A DNA stretch of 64,000 bases. Origin: FEN-1219 sp963744305 (GTDB lineage Bacteria; Pseudomonadota; Gammaproteobacteria; Steroidobacterales; Rariloculaceae). The notes below the pieces were generated by a model. The model made no database searches. It worked only from the letters and a program-made list of their open reading frames with translations, and was not told the origin of the DNA. The number at the start of each line of letters is the position of its first letter. Position 1 is the stretch's first letter. The position numbers and the translations under genes are program-made. Below are positions 36,982 through 47,260 of the stretch, one piece after another. Where the stretch lies: NCBI GenBank assembly GCA_963744305.1, contig CAVUTF010000036.1, positions 103,658 to 167,657 of the forward strand. The letters are read 5' to 3'.

Positions 36982-38464
36982 CTACTCTAAGGCGTGCCCG
37001 GCATCGGTTTTGCGCGCCACGCTGGATTCGTAGAGGTCGAGCAAGATCCGTTGGACGGCTCCTTTCGCCTCGCTCTTCTGCAGGCCATAGCGCTTCGCAA
37101 CCAACAGCGCAATCTCCTCGACCGTGCGGCGCCCGTCGATGGCCGCGAGGATCTGGGCTTTCAACAAGTGATCAGCCGAGGCGACCACGAACTCGTCGAA
37201 GTCCGGTATGCAGCGGTTGGCATCGAGAAACCACGCGGGCAGGTGCTGAGCGGTCTTCGCGCCGATTGCCTCGGCGGTTTTTCTGGCGCTAAAGCTCAGC
37301 ACCGACTCGACGCGGCCGTGCGCGCTCGCCGGGGACTGCAAATACGGAATGCGTCGGCGCTCGCTCGCAAGGATCGTGAACCCGCTCGCGGCCACGAGCT
37401 CGAGGAGCTCCTCCTCGCTGAGACACCACGCTTCGTTGCGATGGAAGAACGCGAGCGAGCCCGTGTTGATCCAGATCCCGCCGACCTTGAGCTGCCGGTT
37501 CACGGCACGGACGCACTCGGCAGGGTTCTGCGGCACGATGTCGAGGAGCCACGGCGTGACGACCGTGTCGAAGCCGGCGGGCTTGAACGGCGGGCTCAGC
37601 GCGTCCGCCAGCACGAACGAGAACGAACCGCGCGCAAGCTCCGCCGCGAGCGGCTCGGGCGCCGCGCATTCGCGCAGCACCGCGAACGAGGCTTTGTTCA
37701 GCGGCGCGATCGGAAACTCGTGCAGCGCAACGCGGGCGCCGCCGATCATGCGGCTCGCGAGAAACACGAGCAGCGGATTGATATCGAGCGCGACGGAAGC
37801 TTCCGGACGGTAATGCCGGTGCAGGTCGTACGACAGTCGGCCGGCGCCCGCGCCCAGCGTGAGCATCTTGCCGGGTGCGAACGGCGTTTCACTTTGCAGC
37901 ACGCACCCGACGCACTCGAAGAGCTTGTCGTTCTCGCCGTTGTCCCAGCTCCAATCGCGAAAGACGTTGCTGTAGTAGCTCGTCAAGCCTTGCTGCCTCG
38001 GCAGCTTGCTGTGCAGCGATCCGGAGCGGTCGAGATTCGGATCGGTGCGCGCGTGCGCTCAAGCTCAGCGGCGCGAGCAGCTCGAAGATCTGCTTGCGCT
38101 GCGCCTCCCGCGCTTCCAACAGCGCAGCGATGCGCTCGCGCCCGTGACGGCCGAGGGTCCGATCCTGCAACGCCTCCTTGAGGCGCGCTTGCTCGGACGC
38201 GTTCGCGTGCAGGAAGCCGTTGAATCGCGCCCGCCACTCGAGATGCACCGCGTCGGGATCCTTGAAGAGCCACGGCACGGCAGCTTTGCCGTTCCTGTAG
38301 ATCGGAAAGCGCGTCTTGCACCCGCCGCAGACGAGGCTCTCGACACGCACGCTCAAGGTCGCACGGCCGTCCTCGCATGCGGGGCATGCGAGGAGCGGTG
38401 CGAGACTTGCGAGCGCGTCGTGACCGCTTTCTGCCGGCCGGTCGCTGTAGCTCCGCGCCTTCAT
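36982..38464 (-). CDS. Trm112-like domain fused to N2227-type methyltransferase (frameshifted)
   Basis: About 494 residues. The N-terminus MKARSYSDRPAESGHDALAS precedes a Trm112-like zinc-ribbon (LLACPACEDGRATLSVRVES then LVCGGCKTRFPIYRNGKAAV). The middle is charged. The C-terminal methyltransferase has SYYSNVFRDWSWDNGENDK, motif I MLTLGAGAGRLSYDLHRHY, ALDINPLLVFLASRMIGGAR and DTVVTPWLLDIVPQ, as in N2227/carnosine-methyltransferase-like enzymes. A frameshift near 38050 separates the halves; in the C-terminal frame RTDPNLDRSGSLHSKLPRQQ leads into it. A C-terminal winged region (EEIALLVAKRYGLQKSEAKG) resembles PqqD. The substrate is unknown. It begins 17 bases after the exported protein upstream. 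Confidence 0.78.
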
Positions 38465-38480
38465 GAACGACGAACGTTCC

Positions 38481-40003
38481 TCACACGATGCGGTTGAACG
38501 CGATGTACGGCGCGACGGCCGCGCCCGTGCCCAAGCCCGGATTTGTGAGCACCTGGCCGAACATGGCTTCCTCACCGTGCAGGCCCAGATAGTTGAGCAC
38601 GACCATTTCGGCCAACGTCGTCACGCTGTTGGCGAACGGGCTCGACGCCGTTTCGACACTGCCGTTCGCGCCGGAAAAAGCCGAGCTGCTGGGATGCCGC
38701 GCCGTTGCGCAGCGCGGGCCGGCCGTTCGGGCTGTACACGAGAATGAAGCTCGCGGCCGTCTGCGAGTCGTCCGACTGCCAGCGAAACTTCGTGACGCCG
38801 TTGCCGTCGTCCTCCGGCAGGTTGGCGTTCGCCGACACGGAGCCGTCGGAGAAAACGTAGATCATCAGCGGCTTCGCGAGCCGCGCCGCGTACTCGAGCG
38901 AAGCGCCGATCGCTTGGCCGACGATGAAGTCCTTGCGGTCGGTGTCGGGCCGCGGGTTCTGGTGATAGTCGCGCCCGCCGTACTCGATCGTGCCGGCGCC
39001 GCCGTAGCCGTTGACGACGATCTTCATCGCCGCGGCGGCCTTCCGAAAGTCGCCGCTCGCGAGCTCCGCGGCCGAGAAGATGCTGGTCAGGAGCGGATCG
39101 GCGTTCGGGTCGAGGTCCGCGGCCGTAACGAGCGTGCTGAACGACGCCGTGGTTTTGTCGAAGCCGCATTGCACGAGATCCTCGGCCGCTTGCTGCTCGG
39201 TGATCTTGCCGAGCTTGAGCTGAGTGATCAGCACCGGCCGCGGCCGCGACGCGGCCGTCCGGGAAGCCGCGCCGCCGCCGCCGCCGATGAGCCCCATCGC
39301 TTCGGTGCGGGTGCTGACCTTGGTCGGGCGCAGGCTCGCTTGGATCATCGACGGCGGCGCGACGGAGTTGCCGCCGGATTCGGAGTTCACCGTGCCGATC
39401 GTCGCGACGAACTCGCCGTTCGCGCCGGCGCGCGCGATTCCGTACGTCGGGTTGTGCGGGTTGTTCGACGTGTCGTTCTCGGAGCGCGCGGGAATCACGA
39501 CGCCGTTGGTGTTCGCGCGCGTGGCCGCGGCTCGTCTTGCTCAGCATGCCGCGCAGCAGCGCGCTGTTCGGGTGCATCGCGAGGCCGAAAGAGCGGTCGA
39601 CGCCGACGGTTTGCGGAATGATCGCCGCCGGGAGGCCCGAGCTTCGCGTAGCCCGCGGCATCGAGGAAGCACGTCCTGGCCGCCCATTTTCCCGACGATG
39701 ACGTTGGAGCCCGCGATGTTGGCGCCGCCGCCCTGGTCGAACGCGAGGAACGGAATCTTGCCGGCGCCGAGCATCGGGCTGCTGTCGATGACGCAGCCCG
39801 TCTGCGCGTGGGCCTCGCGCGCGAGAATCGTCGCGATGCTCGGCAGGAACACCGTGCTGACGCCCGAGATCAAGCCGCGGCCCAGGAACTCGCGCCGGCT
39901 CGTCGGCCGACGCGTGGCCGCTCACGCGGCACTCGTCGTCACGCGTTGCTCGAATTCGCTCGCGTGCCTTTGCTTGGCGCCGCCGTTCGTTGTAGTTACG
40001 CAT
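38481..40003 (-). CDS. exported hypothetical protein, possible Tat substrate (frameshifted)
   Basis: About 505 residues from four frame pieces. After MRNYNERRRQAKARERIRAT, the segment LISGVSTVFLPSIATILARE is a signal-like hydrophobic stretch, and the preceding region has twin arginines, consistent with Tat export. Blocks: DSSPMLGAGKIPFLAFDQGG, PQTVGVDRSFGLAMHPNSAL, NTNGVVIPARSENDTSNNPH and SLEYAARLAKPLMIYVFSDG. The end is MFGQVLTNPGLGTGAAVAPY and FNRIV. I recognise no catalytic motif; it is somewhat reminiscent of DUF1501-type exported proteins. ATG 40003 follows GAGGTGAG and is 20 bases after the LamG gene, so all three genes upstream form one operon. Confidence 0.6.
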
Positions 40004-40023
40004 GGTGCTCACCTCGTTGTGGA

Positions 40024-42214
40024 TCAGTTGACCGTCACGGCGGCGCTCGATAGCGCCGCCGCGCAGGTGGCCTGAAGGGCGGTCGTAGCGGTTGCGCCCG
40101 TGCAGCCGTTCGTGCAGCCCAAGTCGTTCATCACGTCGACGAGCTCGGTGGTCACGGCGGCGCGGTCCGGTTGGTTCGCGAGGTTCACGCCGAACAGCTT
40201 GTCGTAGACGCGATCGACGATCTGCGTGCTTGCCGCGCGGCCGCGATCGTGCAGGCGCCGAAGAAGTTGCTGCACCTCGTGGCATCCGCGACGACCTGTC
40301 CGCAGTACGCCGACGCGAGCCGTTGGATCGCGACTTGCTGCGCGGAGCCGAAGGCCAAGATGTCATCGGTCGCCGGCAGCGAATCGCGAACCTCGGCGTA
40401 CAACGTGTTGATCGGCAGCCGTGGTGCGCGGCGATGCCGGTGAGCGCCGCGAATCGTGTCGTTGACCTTCGAGAAGCTGCGCACGCCGAGCAGCGGACTC
40501 CGGCACATCCGCGGCCGGCGGCGGCGGCGCCGACGGCGCGATCGGCCTCGGCCGTGCCGAAGCGCCTGCCGAGCGCCTCGAACTCGAGATGGAATTGATC
40601 CATGGCGGGTCCTTGCGCGGCCGGAATCACGGCGCCGAGCCGCGAGAGCTCCGTGCCCGAGGCGATCACGGTCGTATCGACGCGGCGGAACGCCTGCGCG
40701 GCGACCGGCACGGCGTCGTTGACCGCGATGCGGATGTTCTTCACGCGGATCCCCGTCGCCGCGCTCACGAACGTCGGCTTCGCGAACACGTAGCTCGCGT
40801 CGTCGACCTGCGCCGCGAGCATGTCGATGCGCGCCGGGTTGCCGAGGATGCTCGATACGTCGAACTGCAGGGTCACGAAGTTGCCGGTGCCGGCCTGGAA
40901 ATTCTGCTGCACCTCGGCCGCGGAGAGCGCCTTGTTGTGGATCGCGACCATCTCGAACACGCCCTTCCAGAGCCGATCGTTGCGTGACCTCGTTGCCGAG
41001 CACGAAGGATCTGATCGTTCGTCCACGCGAGCGTCGCCGGCGCGGTCTCCTGCGCGGATACCTGGCCGTTGACGTAGATCTTGCGGCCCACCGCGGGATC
41101 GAACGTCATCACGACGTGCTGCAGCTCCGTCTTCACGTCGGAGCGGTTCCCGCGAGGAACGGATCGCCGTTGGCGTTGCTCACCGAGCTGCGGTTGCGAA
41201 CTCGATACACGGCGGCGTTCTGGCCGATCATGAAGTTGCGCCGTGCCGGTCCCGTCGAGTAGCTCACGATTCGCGCGGGCCCGATCTGCGTCGTGTTTTC
41301 CGGAATGATCCACGCTTCGACCGAGAAGGCGCCGGTCGGCATGATCATGTCGAACAGCTTGCGGCTGTCCGCGAGGCTCGCTTGCGCCTTGCCGGTAACG
41401 TTCTTCAGGCCGCCTTCGACCCACTCCGTGCCCGTGAGCTGCAAGGTCATCGCGGTACCGACGCCGCTCGTGTCTGCCGTCGTCGTGCCCGTGCCCTCCT
41501 CGAAATCGAAGAACGCGATCTGCGCGGCTTGCGCGCGCCCGCCGCCCGGCGGTCCCGGCCGCAAAGCTCGTCTTGCTGCTCTTGAGCGTGCGTCGTCGTC
41601 GGAGGCGGCGCCGGCCGCTGCTGCGCCCACGCCTGAATCGCCGCGAGAAGATCGGCCGCGACGCGCGTCGCAGCTCGCGGTTGCTCCGCAGTTGTGGCGA
41701 TCCACGCTCGGCCGCAGATACACGCGCGACAACGCGGGATTGTTCAGGTCTACTTTCTGCTGGCTCGTGATGACGTTGTAGGCGGTCATCACGTCGTCCA
41801 CGGCGAACGTCGGTATTTGCGCGACGCCGTGGCAGCCGACGCAGAAGTTCGCCGGATCGCGCAGCTTCGGATACAGCGTGATCTGGAACGCCGCGACGTC
41901 CGTCGTCGGCGGCGTCGTGCTCGGCGGATTCGGATCCACCGGCGGCGGCGTCTGATCGGGCGGCGGCGTCGACGGCGGCGGCGTAGGTCGGCGGCGTGGT
42001 CGGCGGCGTCGAGCCCGGAGGTGTCGAGCCCGGAGGCGGCGAGCCTGGAGGCGTAGTGGCGGACGGCGTGTCCGTCGTCTGGCGGTCAGCGGCTCCTCGT
42101 CGCGCACGCAGCCGCTCATCGCTAGATGCGGTGATCAGGATGCGCGAAGCATGCGAGCGCGCGAGGCGAAAGCTGCGCGCCGCTCAGTCTTCGTATCTCA
42201 GTATGGTCGTTCAC
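40024..42214 (-). CDS. LamG-domain lipoprotein with CXXCH motif (frameshifted)
   Basis: About 730 residues. The start is GTG 42214 after AAGGAGAAC, then a broken signal with lipobox reading LAMSGC, a Pro/Thr-rich linker (TPPGSPPPGSTPPGSTPP), a c-type haem region (RDPANFCVGCHGVAQIPTFA) and a LamG/concanavalin domain (IAFFDFEEGTGTTTADTSGV, FSVEAWIIPENTTQIGPARI, VVMTFDPAVGRKIYVNGQVS). The C-terminal third (FHLEFEALGRRFGTAEADRA, IAIQRLASAYCGQVVAD-type stretch) ends SSAAVTVN at 40024. Six or more frame changes were needed. It probably sits in the outer membrane or periplasm with the other two exported proteins. The combination of haem and LamG is unusual. Confidence 0.62.
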
Positions 42215-42233
42215 GGTTGTTCTCCTTGCGCGC

Positions 42234-43415
42234 TCACTGGCCCATGCAGTACACGGCGGTCTCGGCGAACACGCGCTTCAGGTTGCGATTGCTCGCCTCG
42301 AAGCTATTCGCGATCGTTTGCACCGCTTGCAGATCGGCGGGGCCGTTCGGCTTGCGATAGCAGACCTTTTCGAATGCGTTGCGCACCTGGCACTCGGAGA
42401 ATTGCCGCGTCTGCGCGAGCTCCATCCCGAGGCTCTTCGCGCCGGAGCCCGAGCCCGCGCCGCGCCAGCCGACGAACGCGTTCGGCCCCGTCCGCCAGTA
42501 GTTGATCCACGAATCGCCGGTCGTCTGGTAGCCGAACGGAAACGTGTCCGCAGTCCTTCAAGAACTTCGGCTGCACGGAGTTCGCCGTGTACACGAGCTG
42601 CTGCGCCGTGTCGTCGAAGTGGTAGAACGCGAACGCGCCGGCGAGGCCGTCGAGTCCCGCGTGGCAGCCCAAGCAGTCGTTCAAGAACAAGTTGCTGTCG
42701 CCGCCCGGAGAGCGGCTCACGTCCTGCCGGATGCGATCGGGCCAGGCCGTGACGTCGCGGAAATCTTCCATGTCCATGCACATGAGAGTTCAGCGTCGTG
42801 AACCGCACGGCGGCGCGATTCGTGCCGGCGACCAGAAACGCGCTCGCGAAGCCGCGCGTCGTCATGATGCCCGCTGTCTCCGCAGCGCCGAACGGTGCGC
42901 CCGGCAAGCTCGATTGCGTCTGCCTCACGAGGTTGGCCGTGTTGCTCAAGTCGACGCGGTTCTGCTGCAAGCGCGAGATAGTGGTCGTTGTTCGCCTGCG
43001 AGTACGCAACGTTGGTCGCGGCGGTCGAGCCCACGTACACGATGTCGCCGTGCAGCACCTGGTCGAACGGCACGTCGTCGCGCACCATGCCGATGACGGT
43101 CGCCGTCGAATCGTTCAAGTCCGCATACACGGAACGGTCGCGATTCGTCCACGGCGTGGCGAGCTCGCGCACCGTCGTGTTGTAGAACGCGGGATTCGCC
43201 GTGGCGTCGAGCGCTGCGCCGAGCGCATCGCCGCCGGCGACTCTTCGCCGCCATCGAGTCGAGCACGGCGCTCGACGGAGGGGCTCCGGCTAATCGATCG
43301 TGAATGCGTTTGGCTTGCTCTCGCGGACCGGCGTGGCTCACGGCCATCGCGGTTACGACAAAGCAAAGCGAGCGCTGCTTTGAGCAGCGTGGTCGAGTCG
43401 CTCACTTGGGCACAT
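42234..43415 (-). CDS. exported protein with CXXCH haem motif (frameshifted)
   Basis: About 390 residues from several frame pieces. It begins near 43403-43415 (GTG 43405 or ATG 43415) with a signal-like stretch TTLLKAALALLC, then MAVSHAGPREQAKRIHDRLA. The body has YADLNDSTATVIGMVRDDVP, GSTAATNVAYSQANNDHY, NRVDLSNTANLVRQTQSSLP and DMEDFRDVTAWPDRIRQDVS, then the haem-type motif NDCLGCHAGLDGLAGAFAFY. It ends FQ-type QFSECQVRNAFEKVCYRKPN and AVYCMGQ. It is 20 bases upstream of the LamG gene. No family was recognised. One c-type haem is likely if it is exported. Confidence 0.58.
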
Positions 43416-44076
43416 GCTGGCACCTCTTGTTTCCCTGGATGTCGATTGAGCGTTTGCGAAACGAGCGTTACGAAGTCTGCAGGGTGCGATCGGCAGCGTC
43501 GTGAGTAGACGCTGGCACCGATGCGTGTAACAGAATATTCGCAACCGCTGCGCTGACGGCAGTCCTTGCCTCGATCGAACAAGTTCGCCGTCGATCTCCG
43601 ATCCCTCGAGCGGCGCGAGCAAGCTTCAGCGGCTCGGCCGCGTCACCGCAAACTCCTTTTGGATCACTTTGATGCCGACGATTTCGTTCTCGTGAGTGCG
43701 CACGGAGCTGTCGTCGAATAATCAAAATGTGCAATCGAGTCTAGGCGACGAAGATGCGTGGACAAGTGAGTTGCGACATAACTTGGAAAAAATCGTGATT
43801 TGCTGTCACCTATTCGGCGACAACTTGTACGGCAAATCTCGCGTGTTAGTTTAGGTCAGCACGTCACTATCGACGCGCAGTCGAAGTAGTGGGACATTTC
43901 AAAGCTGCGCGATCGACACGCTCGCATATCGGGTTGGAGTAGTGGGCGACGTTCACCGTCGGCCTCATAAACACGTGAAGCGGCAACAGCATGGCGGCAA
44001 TTCCGTCTGATATTGCGTTCGACGCGCGCGGCGCGAGATTTCGGCGCGCCCGATCGCGCTCTCTGGCGACGTATCT
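43416..44076. other. divergent intergenic region
   Basis: No convincing gene in 660 bases between two divergently transcribed gene sets. It is less GC-rich than the surroundings (43740-43870), as expected for promoters in both directions. I found no sigma-54 site, repeat or terminator here. Confidence 0.5.
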
Positions 44077-44917
44077 ATGATCGGTTCGGCGCGCACTTGG
44101 GTTTCAGCACCGCCGGCGCTCGCGTTGCTCGTTGGTTGGCTCGGCCGCGATGGCCGCTCGCTCGACGCGGACCACGGAGTCGGCTACTTCCTCGGCATCG
44201 TCGGGCTCAGCTGCATGCTGCTGCTGCTCGTCTATCCGCTGCGCAAGCGATTACGGTTCCTGGCGTTTCTTGGGCGCGACCAAGAACTGGTTTCGCACGC
44301 ACATGATTCTCGGCACGCTTGGGCCTCTCGCCGCGCTATACCACTGCAACTTCACGGCTGGCGCAGTCAACAGCCGCGTCGCGTTGTTCGCGGCACTAGC
44401 AGTTGCCGGCAGCGGCTTCGTCGGCCGCTACATCTATTCGAAGATTCATCACGGACTCTATGGGCGTCGCGCCAATCTCAAAGAGTTGCTCGCGCGCGTG
44501 GAGCTCGCCGCGCCCGCGGCCGCGCAGGTCGCGTTGTTCGTGCCCGAGCTCACGCGTCGCTCGATCGAGTTCGATCGCACGGTGCTCGTGCCGCCGTCGG
44601 GCTTGCTCGCGAGCTTCATGTTGCCGTTTCGCCTCGCGCGTGATCACGCGTCTGCAGTATTGGCGGCTCATGCGTTTCACGCGTCGCGGCCTGTTCGTCG
44701 AATCGCTCTGTACTCGCCGCGGCTCGCGCAGAACGGTCGACGCCTCGAGCAAATCACGCGCGGCTACGTCGCGCGACACTTACGCGAGGTGCGACGCGTC
44801 GCCGAGTTCACGGCGTATCAGCGCCTGTTCGCGCTGTGGCACGTGGTGCATCGGCCGTTCTTCGTGATCCTGCTGCTGTCCGTCGCCATTCATGTGTTCG
44901 CCGTTCATTACTACTGA
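44077..44917 (+). CDS. polytopic membrane protein, possible b-type haem protein (frameshifted)
   Basis: About 280 residues. TM segments include ALALLVGWLG, YFLGIVGLSCMLLLLVYPLR and, after a frameshift near 44275, THMILGTLGPLAALYHCNF and VALFAALAVAGSGFVGRYIY. SKIHHGLYGRRANLKELLAR and HVVHRPFFVILLLSVAIHVF end the protein. Several histidines at helix ends (THMILG, YHCNF, WHVVHRP, AIHVF) could bind b-type haem as in quinol oxidoreductases; this is inference. TGA 44915 overlaps ATG 44917 of the multihaem cytochrome, so the two are coupled. The likely role is to pass electrons from the quinone pool to the cytochromes. Confidence 0.65.
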
Positions 44918-46480
44918 TGCAACCGACGTCGTACAAACTGTATCTCGCCGCGCTGTGCTTTTGTGTGATCGCTCCTTCGCTCGCTCTCGCGTTCACGCTC
45001 AAGAGCCTGATCATGCCGGGCCGTGTCATCGAAGCGCATGCGGACATCGAGGACGACTGCGAAAGCTGCCATGAAACCACCGACGAGCAGAGTCAAAGCG
45101 ATCTGTGCTTCGTCTGCCACAGGGACGTTCGCGACGACGTCGCTGCGAGCATGGGATTCCACGGCCGCAATCCGGATGTCGGCGACGCCGCGTGCTACAC
45201 GTGCCACGCCGAGCACGAGGGCCGCGACGCGGACATCGTCGGCCTCGACATCGCGCTCTTCAAGCACATGCATACGGACTTTCCGTTGACCGGCGCGCAC
45301 CGCGCGGCCGTCTGCGGCGACTGCCACGCCGGCGGGCGCCGCGTTTCGCGACGCGCCGCAACAGTGCGGCAGCTGTCACGCGAGCGACGACGCTCACAAG
45401 GGCTCCCTCGGCGCAGCTTGCGGGACGTGTCACGCGGACGACCGCGTGGGCGGAACGCTCTATTCGATCACGCCGTCACCGGCTTCGTGCTGACGGGCGC
45501 GCACGGCGGCACCGCCTGCACGGCCTGCCATCAGACCCAATCGTTTGCCGGAGCGCCGTCGACTTGCGTCGGCTGTCACAGCGGCAAAGACGTGCACAGC
45601 GGCCGCAACGGCGCGCAGTGCGAGGGCTGCCACACGTCCGCCGAATGGGCCGTGACGAGCTTCGACCATGCGGGACAAGACGGGCTTCGCGTTGACCGGC
45701 AGCCACGCGCGTCTCGAATGCGAGTCGTGCCATGCGACGAGCGTGACGGCGGCGCTGCCGAAAACATGCGGCGGATGTCATCGAAACGACGATCCGCACG
45801 AAGGCCGTCTCGGCGCAACGTGCGGCAATTGTCACCGGTCGACCGCATGGCAGCAGACGAAATTCGACCACGTCGCGGTGTCGGGCTTCGCGCTCGCGGG
45901 CGCACACGCCGATCTGCAATGCACCGTCTGTCATCAGGAAAGCATCGACGCGCCGCTCGCGCGCGAGTGCGCGGCCTGCCATGGCACCACCGACCCGCAC
46001 AACGGCCAGCTATCGGGACGCTGCGAAACGTGCCACGCGGAAACGCTCCTGGCTGGCGCCGATTCGCTTCGACCACGGCTTGATCGCTTTCCCGCTGCTC
46101 GGCAAGCACGCCGCGCTCGAGTGCAGCGCCTGTCACGCATCGGCGGCGTTCCACGACGCGGGCGCCGCGTGCGTCGACTGCCACGCGAGCGACGACCCGC
46201 ATGGCGGGCAGCTTCGGCCAGGAATGCGCGACGTGTCATGACCCGAGCGGCTGGCAGGCCTGGATCTTCGATCACGCGGCGACGGGCTTTCCGCTCACGG
46301 GCGCGCACTCGCAAGGTCGGTTGCGCCTCGTGTCATCAGGGGCCAGTGGCACGGCTCGCCGCGGCGGCCGACAACTGCGGCGCATGTCACCGCCGCACCG
46401 ATCCGCACGGCGGCCGCTTCGGGGACGACTGCGGGAGTTGCCACACGACCGATACGTTCGCGGAGCCGCAGAGGCGCTAG
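44917..46480 (+). CDS. large multihaem c-type cytochrome, ~21 CXXCH (frameshifted)
   Basis: About 521 residues, exported (YLAALCFCVIAPSLALA signal/anchor). I count 21 CXXCH motifs when frame pieces are joined (CESCH, CFVCH, CYTCH, CGDCH, CGSCH, CGTCH, CTACH, CVGCH, CEGCH, CESCH, CGGCH, CGNCH, CTVCH, CAACH, CETCH, CSACH, CVDCH, CATCH, CASCH, CGACH, CGSCH). A repeated unit of about 25-30 residues (FDHAxTGFxLTGAHxxxxCxxCH) recurs, and DPHxGxxxxxCxxCH is another. This resembles cytochrome c3/c7-type repeats. Frameshifts lie near 45345, 45670, 46050, 46215 and 46320. The arrangement suggests a periplasmic or surface electron wire. It is coupled to the membrane protein upstream. Confidence 0.83.
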
Positions 46481-46482
46481 CC

Positions 46483-47232
46483 ATGAGAAGAGCTCGTCAC
46501 TGCCGATTGCCGCAAGCCTGATGCTCGCCGCGGCCCTCGTAGCGCTGCTGCGGCCCGCGTCCATCGCTTGGTCGCAGGCGAGCGTGTCCTCGGAGTTCGA
46601 CCACTTCACGACCGCGTTCCACCTGGACGGCGCACATCAATTCACTGAGTGCGAGAGCTGCCACGTCGACGGCCAGTTCGCGGGCACGCCGATGCAGTGC
46701 GCCGGCTGCCACACGCAGGGCAGTCGCGTGCAGGCGACCTGGCAGCCGGCGCACTCACATCGCCGCGAGCGAATACTGCGAGTCGTGCCACAGGACCATT
46801 TCCTGGGTGCCGGTCGCGCGCGTCGATCACCTCGAGGTGTTCGGCGCTTGCGCGAGTTGTCACGACGGCGGTCACGCGCCGGGCAAGCCCGCGAATCACA
46901 TACTCGCAAGCGAGCAGTGCGACGACTGTCACCGCAGCATCGCTTGGTCGCCGGCGACGTTCGACCACGACGGCATAACGGCCGGCTGCTTCGGCTGCCA
47001 CAACGGCGTGATGGCCATGGGCAAGCCCGTCGACCACATTCCGGCGACGAACGTCTGCGAGGACTGCCACCGCGTCATGGCCTTCTCACCCGTCGCGCGC
47101 GTGGATCATTTCCAAGTGCTCGGCGTCTGCTCCGGCTGCCACAACAACACGATCGCGATGGGCCAGCAGCCCGGCCACGTCCCTACCACGGCGGAATGCG
47201 ACACATGCCACAACACGACCGCTTGGCGATAA
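46483..47232 (+). CDS. second multihaem c-type cytochrome, ~9 CXXCH (frameshifted)
   Basis: About 250 residues. The first codons are out of frame: ATGAGAAGAGC needs one more A to give a signal reading KSSSLPIAASLMLAAALVAL. The mature part has nine CXXCH motifs (CESCH, CAGCH, CESCH, CASCH, CDDCH, CFGCH, CEDCH, CSGCH, CDTCH). Most lie in the repeat GCxxCHNGxxAxGKPxxHxxxxxxCxxCH, which has the histidine content of bis-His haem ligation. A frameshift lies near 46760. It starts two bases after the large cytochrome stops and ends 28 bases before the beta-barrel gene, so these are cotranscribed. Confidence 0.82.
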
Positions 47233-47260
47233 CCTTGACCGAAGCGCGCGCCGTCAGCGG

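Noticed and set aside
38593..39621. Plus-strand open frame of 342 codons
   Set aside because: Antisense to the exported protein at 38481-40003, which has continuous protein-like sequence across frames.
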